64,000 nt of DNA from Austropuccinia psidii (taxonomy: Eukaryota > Basidiomycota > Pucciniomycetes > Pucciniales > Sphaerophragmiaceae). Location: positions 22,656,975 through 22,720,974 of the forward strand of contig JALGQZ010000011.1 in NCBI GenBank assembly GCA_023105745.1. The letters run 5' to 3'. Shown here in pieces: positions 57,423-64,000 of the stretch. The stretch's first letter is position 1. Each line of letters opens with the position of its first letter. Made by a program: the position numbers and the translations under genes. The notes under the pieces are model-generated. The model saw only the letters and a list, made by a program, of their open reading frames with translations. It did no database searches and was not told where the DNA came from.

Positions 57423-59761
57423 CTTCAAGAAGAAATACCAGAGAATGTAGGAATTCTCATTTATGATGGAGGGAAAAAAGGTTCAAGATCAACTTATAAT
57501 AATGAAACCTTACAAGAAAATAATTTCACAAGGTTCATTTGGTAATATGCAGTTACATTAGAGAGAATATTATTCAGAATTGAAGAGGCAGGAATTACCA
57601 TATCAGGTATCAAATTTGCATTCTGTGTGCCGGAATTGAATAACGTAGAGCCTATAGGTTCTTTGAATGGAAGAAAAACTTAAAAGAAGAAAATTAATAA
57701 AATACAAAGCTGGCGAAAGTTCCTGTATAAAAAGGAAGTAAGAGGCTTTTTGTGACTTTGTGCATATTTTAGAATGTGCATTCAAAATTTCTCTCAGATT
57801 GCAACACCACTAAGAAGATTAACAGGAGATGATGTAGAATTAGAATGGAATTATAAACTTTATCAAGCATTTAACAAGTTAAGACAAATTTTAGGGGAGT
57901 TAATAACATTAAAATTTTTGATTATCAAAAGGGAGAAGGGAAGATTAATTTAGCAGTGGAATCAGGCTATATGGCTGCAGGAGCAGTATTCACTCAAGAA
58001 GAGAAAGGAAAAGGCATATGAGTTCTTTCTGAATCAATCAAATTCTCAATACTGGAATCAACGTACTCACAGCCAATTCTGGAACTATCTTGAGTTGCCA
58101 AAATGCTTAAGAAACTCAAAAAAGTACTTTTGGGACAGCACTTTGAGCTACAAGTAGATGAAGAAGCCTTGATTGAAATGATAAACTCACCCTGTTTGCA
58201 CAATTCCCCAATGGCCAGATGGGTTCCATTTATTCAACTGCTATCTTTTGACTTAGCTCATAAGCCAGGGAAGACCTTCACAACTCCAGATGGACTATCA
58301 AGAAGACCTCAGTCAGAAGACAAAGCAGAAGAAAAATCTTATTTTTGTTAAGAAGAATAATGGATGAAACCTGATGCAAGGTTTGGATCAAAACATAATA
58401 ATATGATAAAATTGGAAGGAATAAAACTACCATTAAAGAAACAAGGATTTTGGAAAAGAATTTCAGAATACTTGAATATATTGAAAAGGCTATAAGGAAG
58501 TAAAGAGGAGGACTTCAAAAAAATTAAAAGTAAGTCATCAATTTTTTTTTTGAGGATGACCAACTCAAAAGAAGAAATATACCAAATTTGCCAGTAGTTG
58601 TTCCAAGTCATAATTCTCAAAGAATACTATTATAATAATTAAATGAAGAAATGGGACACTGAGGGGAAAGCGAAACATACAGAAGAGTTGAAGAAAGATT
58701 TTTATGGGAAGGAATGAAGAAGATACTCAAAGAATGGGTCAAATCTTGTAATTATTTTCAAAAGAGAAGGAATTATCTTCAAAAAGAGGAGGGAAGAATC
58801 TCAGTCACCTCAAAATTATTTGAAAGAGTCAGTATGGATGCAGTAAATGTAAAATCAGGAATATGGAAATATTTAGTAATGGCCACGGATTATTTCTCAC
58901 AATGGCCAGATACAATTGATTGAGTAAAGCTTAAATAAAATTCAGTATCAGAATGGTTCACTTCTGAATGTATTTTCTGGTATGGTGCCCCAAACAAGGT
59001 CATAGTAGATGGAGAGCCTGAATTTGGAAAGGAATTACAAGATGCAGTAAAAAAACAGGTTCAAAGATAAGGGTAACAACACCCTACTACCCTGAGTCAC
59101 AAGGAATGGTAGAAAGGGGGAATAAATTATTGAAGGATTTATTGGTGAAGATGTGTGGTGAAAATGGTTCAAGATGGAAGGAATACTTACCTTTGGTTAA
59201 ATTGGCTGACAGAATATCAACCAAAAGAGCAACGGGTTAATCCCCATTTGAGCTTCAATTTAGTTGAAAGGAAGTACTACCAATAGGCATTGAAAAAAAA
59301 CATACTTATCAATTGAATGGCACAAACTCCAATCAACAGAAGATTTTTTGAAAGCAAGATCTGAACAGCTATCATGAAAAGAGGAAATGAGAAAAAGGGC
59401 AAAAGAAAAATTAAAAAGACCAGGGAGGATTCAGTAAAATATTAGGACAGGAGACTATCCCATCAAATAATAAAACCACTTCATCTAGGTGAAATTGTTC
59501 TTGTATAAAATAAAGCATTAGTCACAATGGGGATTATTTTTCAATAATAGATGGGATGGACCCTATGGAGGTTTGAGAAAAATCAACAATGGTCCATGTG
59601 AATTGGAAGAATTGGATGGTACAAAGCTAGAAAGAAGGCTTACAGCAAGTCAAATAAAAAAGTTCTATCCAAGGGGAGAAGAGTTGGACTCAGAGGAAGA
59701 AGAAGAAGAGGAAGCTGAATATGACTCTAAATATGAAGATGAAGAGAACTTTGATGAATAA
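57423..59761 (+). pseudogene. Element E Pol, right half (RT end, RNase H, integrase)
   Basis: Starts with LQEEIPENVGILIYDGG where family RTs have F-I-D-D-G: one catalytic Asp has become Tyr. Then RILFRIEEAGITISG, RNase H blocks (NLAVESGYMAAGAVFTQEE; LGQHFELQVDEEALIEMINS at 58127-58186; HKPGKTFTTPDGLSRRP), integrase (EEMGH near 58650, ERVSMDAVNVKSGIWKYLVM with first Asp, VDGEPEFGKELQDAV with second Asp, YPESQGMVERGNKLLKDLL with Glu) and the tail CELEELDGTKLERRL, ending in a Glu-rich run and TAA at 59759-59761. At least ten frame breaks. Confidence 0.82.
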
Positions 59762-59850
59762 AAATCCTTTTATTCTAAACAAAGGGGGCATATCTGATTG
59801 CTTTTTTTGAAAAAAGTGAATTAACACCTTTAATTCTGGGGACAGAATTA

Positions 59851-59864
59851 AATGGATAGGGGGG
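59851..59864 (+). other. Element E polypurine tract
   Basis: AATGGATAGGGGGG directly before TGTGGTATTCC. Confidence 0.7.
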
Positions 59865-60414
59865 TGTGGTATTCCTTAACCTTTCTCCCAAGGCTCAAAT
59901 ATACAAGCATTATCAAAGCTAAAAATTTAAACAAAAATATCTAATATATATATTCAAAGCAATTAAAGATATAAAGAAATAAAATAAAATAAAAAGTTGC
60001 AATTAAAGATAATTATATCAGAATCGCAAAAATAAGTATTCTACTTGAATCTACATTGAATTTCATCTATAGTAACATATTTCCTCAACCCCATCACAAA
60101 AAAACTCCCTAGATATCCTGGAATAAATAAAAATCATAAAACTATACACTCTAGACTAGGTAAATGAATATTCTTAAAAAGAATGCAGCTTTTTAAAATA
60201 TTCAATATGAATAAACATGTGTAAAATTACATTAGTGATACCATTACTATTACAAAATCATATGTTACATTTATTGACATAGAAACCACACACTTAAGTA
60301 TAAGCTAACATAGTGTTACATTGTTCAATCCCCACTTAAATTCCCATAACCAAAAAATTACACATATCATTGACAAATTGAATTTCACATAGAAAAACAA
60401 TCAACTAAATACAG

Positions 60415-60934
60415 CTCAAGGCTGCACAGAAGATGAATAAAGTTACTAGAGATAAGAATACAGTTTGAAAAAATGGTGCAATATCTGAATCAAATGACGC
60501 AATGTAGAAGTTTTTTTCCAGCAAAATTTGCTCAAGGCTGTACATTATAGGAATAAAGCTTATTTCAAATACCATTTATCTCAAAACAAATATGGTGAAA
60601 TGAGCCAAACATATGGTGCAATACTTTGATAATATTACACCATTTTGAATTCAAACACCAGAAAAATTCTCTCAAAGTTGTGCATAGTAAAAGTAAATTA
60701 TAGTTGAAATATCAGTATAATTCAAAAGGATATGGTGTAATCAACCAAAAATATGGCTTAATATCTTGATCAAATGACACCATTTCATATTTAACCTCTA
60801 GAAAAACTGTTTCAAGGCTGTGCACTGATAATAATAAAGTTCACAATGGTGAAATCAACAAAACATATGGTGCAATATTTTTATCAATAAACACAATTTT
60901 CAATTTTCCCACCGGAAAGAATTCCTCAAGGTGG
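60415..60934 (+). repeat. Tandem array in U3 of element E LTR
   Basis: Four diverged units starting with a CTCAAGGCTG-like phrase at 60415, 60531, 60671 and 60811, with a partial fifth at 60925 (spacings 116, 140, 140, 114). Each holds TATGGTGCAATAT...GACACCAT, in which TGGTG and CACCA face each other. The array ends about 50 bp before the TATA box, as enhancer repeats do in retroviral U3. Confidence 0.7.
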
Positions 60935-60985
60935 AATTTTTTCAAGTCTCTTGTTTTTGGAATGCTCTATGGAGGACTAAAAAGG

Positions 60986-60995
60986 TATAAAAAAG
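60986..60995 (+). promoter_or_regulatory. TATA box of element E LTR
   Basis: TATAAAAAAG, followed by a CT-rich run (CCTCTCTCCCTTTTTTCCCC), a common layout at LTR transcription starts in fungi. Confidence 0.6.
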
Positions 60996-61140
60996 GGCCT
61001 CTCTCCCTTTTTTCCCCATTTTTCTGTTTCAGACATTAATTTTGAGGATCAATACATCCCTTCTCTAGTAGGATAATCTAGTATTGTATTAAGAAGATAA
61101 GTAACTACGCTCAGTATCTTATATTATTATTCATGAGACC

Positions 61141-61626
61141 TTACATGCTTTTATAAATTTATGGCCAAAACAGGTAAGTGAACTATTTTTTTAAAAAAAT
61201 GCAGGGTCAGTTTTGAGCCTTTTGCCATATTTTGTCTGACATGGGAGTTCAATATCCCCAAATGTTTTGGGAATTTTTTTCTTCCCAAACTTCTCAAATT
61301 TGGCCAATTTGACAAAATGGAATATTCTTTTAAAAAAATTTATTTAATGTTCCCACTTATGAAATTCCATGATTTTCTTTTTGAAAATGGAGGCTTCAAT
61401 CTTGCAAATGAAAAACCAGAAGCCCATAATTTTGGGGAATTAGTTTGGACCAACAAGTAAAGGCACAAAAAGGGTTTTTGTCATGTTTTTAATATGACTA
61501 TTTTTGAGTACAAAAGTGCCACATGTTTGACAAAAAATGAAACTGAGGTAGGATTTAAGCAATAAATAGGACTGAGGAGGGGGATAAAGGGCATAAATAG
61601 TATATAAAAAAATCCATCAATCTGAA
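61141..61626. other. Noncoding stretch between E LTR and OTU pseudogene
   Basis: No ORF or repeat supported. May include the true end of the E LTR. Confidence 0.4.
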
Positions 61627-62726
61627 TCAACCTCCAAAATAGTTGGGTTTTTCTGAGGGGGGAGGAATATTTGACAAATATAACATCCTGTGTTTCTTAA
61701 GTTTATCTTTCCACACCAGGGCTTGTTGTTGGGCATGAAATTCCCAATTATCAGTAATTGGGGGGACTATATAAGCTCTAGTAATGATGATATTCAAAGG
61801 TAAAGAATGAGAACAGCTATCCAAGAGGCACATGAGACTGCGTGGATTATCATTTGGAGGACAGAAATAAGGGAAAAAAGAGAAAGATTGGGGTATTGAG
61901 TAAAAAACAACTGGTCTTTGATACTTATTTGAAATTGCATCCCCCATATCAAGCATGGACATCCACTTGCTATTTGGAGCCTGGACAACATCTTCATACC
62001 ACCAAATTCTGTCCAAATAACAGTTTACTGAGGGAATAAAAGTGTTCATGGCTTCATAAAGGTCTTGATTTTTTTTTGAATTTCTTCAGCCAAGTCACCT
62101 CTGGCATCAGCCCATTGATCTTGAGTCTTGTAAATGAAGTGGGATACTGTTCCATAGCCACAGTTTCCATCACCCTGGACATTGATTGCCTTAAAGGTGT
62201 ATTTCAATATAAACTTGGGAAAGTCTTCTGAGCCAGTTACCTGATAATATTTGGTAAAAAAATGAATGAATATTCAAATAAGCAAAAAATACATTAAAAA
62301 GAATCAGAAACTCAATCAGAGCTTGGAGCATTCATCACTTGTGTGATAATTGCTTTGACAATGCTCACAGTTCAAGTAAATTGCATCATATATCTTCAAA
62401 ACCTGTGGCAGGCTTGTGGGACTTTCTTTGTGAGGTTTTGTTACCCATTTCCAAGCTTCTAGACCTTCTAAGGGTGACTACTGATTTTCCATATTCATTC
62501 AATTCAGCTTCTGAGGGTAGTGAAGCCAATGAGCTTATTGATTTTGGTAATGAGGCCTCAAAATCTTCAGATGAATCCACTTCAATTATTGGTGAGTGTG
62601 CAAATGACTGTGATCTTGATGTTGTTGTACTGGTCACTTTTGATGGGGGTCTTCCTCTTCTTTTGGATTCACTTTCAATGATTTCAAATCTGAATGGTTC
62701 TCTCTTATTGTTATTTTTATTCTTAT
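61627..62726 (-). pseudogene. OTU-type cysteine protease with AT-hook and zinc knuckle, broken
   Basis: Reading on the minus strand from 62726: SKRRGRPPSKV (AT-hook core RGRP), a Ser-rich linker (SPIIEVDSSEDFEASL), then after a frame change near 62384 NCEHCQSNYHTSDEC, a C-X2-C-X4-H-X4-C knuckle. A probable intron ends at TTATCAG near 62247. Then FKAINVQGDGNCGYGTVSHF, with the OTU Asp-Gly-Asn-Cys active site (DGNC codons 62171-62160), and DQWADARGDLAEEIQKKI. A frameshift near 62050 leads to KWMSMLDMGDAISNKYQRPV, VFYSIPQSFSFFPYF and the end at 61627. The usual catalytic His region is altered (SCSHSLPL). The 5' end is cut by a B LTR at 62727. OTU domains linked to AT-hooks and knuckles occur in rust-type mobile elements as I recall; a host gene is the alternative. 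Confidence 0.72.
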
Positions 62727-63290
62727 TGTCAGGGTGACTCTATTATATAGCTGTACAATGACAAAGAAAAGCTATAACTCTGAGTGTGACACGAAATTAA
62801 AGATGATAATTAAGATAATAGAGGGTAAAAAGGGCTATACTAAATGAATTTAGTGATGGTGAGTGCTGCTGATAGCTCTGGGCTCAGTGTTTTCCTGTTG
62901 GTTTACAATAAAAAACCTTACAATACTTAAGTTTAAAGTATAACCTGTTAAATTGTAAGGGTCACACTTCTTTTAAGAAGTTATACCACGTAAGAATACT
63001 AAGAACAGGATGCTGGATTAGCTTACTGGTGAGGCAAAGCCTCCTTTTATCTTGTTCTGGGGTAGTGGGAGGTGTTTTACCTCTGCACACGACCACAGAG
63101 TGAAAATGCTCACTACTGTGGGCTGGTTTGTGGTTCTACACACTCAATAAAGACTAGTATGGGGTGGAAATGTGGTTTTAGAACCACAAGTAGTGATTTT
63201 TACACAATACAGGATGAAGATTTTCACCAATGGAGTTTACAGGTGTGTTCTGGTGCTTCTGGTGGATCAGAAGCTGTGGGGTGACAAAAC
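62727..63290 (+). repeat. B-family LTR fragment 2, truncated
   Basis: Begins TGTCAGGGTGACTC and follows the B LTR order: GGTGAGTGCTG, TTTTCCTGTTGGTTTACAATAA, ACCACGTAAG, AACAGGATG, GGCAAAGCCTCCTTTTATC and ACAATACAGGATGAA. It is more diverged from B1 than fragment 1 and stops near 63290. It cut the OTU gene. Confidence 0.75.
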
Positions 63291-63544
63291 TGTCCGTCTG
63301 TCCTTTTTTTTTTCCAAAAAAAGTAGGTGCTTTTTTTTAATAATAGAAAGACTAAAGATCACAATTTCTTATTTGTCGTAGGCTCTCTAACTTAAATCAA
63401 TTAATTATATTCAAATTTCCATCCATTTCAAAATAAATTTGTATTTGTAGCAAAATATTTCAAAAAAAAAAAATAAAATGTAAATAATTTTTTTTAATTT
63501 AGTAATTAATTGAGTAAAGTGGCCAATTTGACTACCATCTGGTG
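63291..63544. other. A/T-run-rich spacer before the transposase
   Basis: Holds poly-T and poly-A runs (63303-63311, 63331-63338, 63463-63472). It may contain the terminal inverted repeat of the Tc1 element, but the partner end lies outside the window. Confidence 0.35.
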
Positions 63545-64000
63545 GGAGCCCCATGCTGCAAAATGACATCCCGCATTTTGTTGGGCATTGACTGGATCAA
63601 TGCCCTGAAATAATCTTTGGGAATTTCATTCCAGGCAGCCTGCACCGCGATTCATAGTTTGGGTAAGGGTTTTGGGTGGAATTGTTTGTGAACAATCACT
63701 TTCATCTTCTTCCATGCATTCTTAATAGGATTTAAATCGAGGTAATTTGATGGCCACTGAAATTTGACAATGCCTTGAGAGTCTTTCCATTGGCAAGATA
63801 AGAGAGAAGTATGAACCAGCGCATTATCTTCACAAATCATAAACACTTGACATTGTGGCTCCTGTTGCTGTTGTTGCAAGTGATTGTAAAAGGGTAATAA
63901 CCCTATCAAATAGACATTGTCAATGAAACCTTGGGTTTGGCATGCATTTGGGCCCATAATGATGAGTGATGATTGTTCAGTATCATAAAAGCCTGCCCAA
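63545..64000 (-). pseudogene. Tc1/mariner transposase C-terminal part, inactive
   Basis: Continues past the window edge. The minus strand reads NACQTQGFIDNVYLIGLLPF, ICEDNALVHTSLLSCQWK (second catalytic Asp) and WPSNYLDLNPIKNAWKKMK. The third catalytic residue should be Glu in the P-I-E-N block, 34 residues after the Asp (DD34E), and is Lys here (AAG for GAG). After a stop at 63652 the frame goes on with IAVQAAWNEIPKDYFRALI and QSMPNKMRDVI, the usual end. Cut-and-paste function is lost. Confidence 0.88.

Larger units (their letters stand above)
59865..61140 (+). repeat. Element E 3' LTR, end uncertain
   Basis: Starts TGTGGTATTCC after the purine tract. U3 holds the tandem array at 60415-60934 and a TATA box at 60986. 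After it, GACATTAATTTTGAGG, CATCCCTTCTCTAGTAGG resembles the G LTR after its own TATA box. I cannot fix the end; candidates run from about 61140 to the CCACA at 61523, because no 5' LTR of E is recognised. Confidence 0.6.

Noticed and set aside
61842..62737. Plus-strand ORFs at 61842-62039 and 62339-62737
   Set aside because: Opposite the OTU pseudogene, whose minus-strand frames carry recognisable motifs.
1..64000. CRISPR arrays, bacterial operons or a biosynthetic cluster
   Set aside because: No regular spacer array, no bacterial gene structure, and no enzymes other than retroelement, transposase and OTU functions.

Overview
The window is a transposon graveyard from a fungal nuclear genome. 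It is AT-rich and gene-poor, and almost everything recognisable is a Ty3/gypsy LTR retrotransposon or a scrap of one. Short introns with GTAAGT/GTGAGT donors, very long LTRs (0.7 to 2.2 kb), chromodomain-type integrase tails and an OTU/AT-hook gene fragment point to a rust fungus (Pucciniales). The Gag-Pol types resemble families I remember from the myrtle rust Austropuccinia psidii. That identification is recall, not a search. I see no intact housekeeping gene, no rRNA and no complete tRNA.

I label families A to E, plus G. A = chromodomain element with TGTCAC...GTGACA LTRs. B = TGTCAG...CTGACA LTRs. C = 2.1-2.2 kb LTRs starting TGTGAGCCTGTGAGG. D = TGTGAGCCTTGAGG LTRs, a sister of B. E = an older element with its own Pol type. 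G = a TGTGG...CCACA LTR. Layout: 1-8848 is the 3' part of A1, with a solo G LTR (779-2988) inside its protease. 8849-11831 is a decayed D copy (D2), ended by an inverted D LTR (11830 to about 13050). 13.1-15.7 kb is repeat-rich noncoding DNA. 15725-16785 is a B LTR fragment. 17471-27149 is B1, a minus-strand element flanked by a perfect 5-bp duplication, with one long polyprotein reading frame. 27619-29789 is solo LTR C1. 31777-43656 is D1, whose 5' LTR holds a solo A LTR (32288-33918). 43.7-49 kb is AT-rich sequence with a recurring short motif. 49042-49764 and 57423-59761 are the two halves of the E Pol, split by solo LTR C2 (49765-57422), which itself contains A2 (51169-56713). The window ends with the E 3' LTR, an OTU-protease pseudogene, a second B LTR fragment and a dead Tc1/mariner transposase.

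Nearly every insertion could be bounded by a target-site duplication, by host reading frame resuming after it, or by an empty-site relative inside the window. The deepest stack is E, then C2, then A2. A2 in turn carries a tRNA-like, GC-richer segment and an antisense gene.

Three observations stand out. (1) A2 carries, antisense between chromodomain and 3' LTR, an open two-exon gene for a protein with an exact Zn(II)2Cys6-type cysteine spacing; A1 lacks it. (2) The leader upstream of the core Gag in B1 and D1 has two overlapping long frames, and the off-polyprotein frame is the better preserved. (3) Both A elements carry, after the chromodomain stop, a tandem pair of about 102-nt intron-like units with GT...AG ends.
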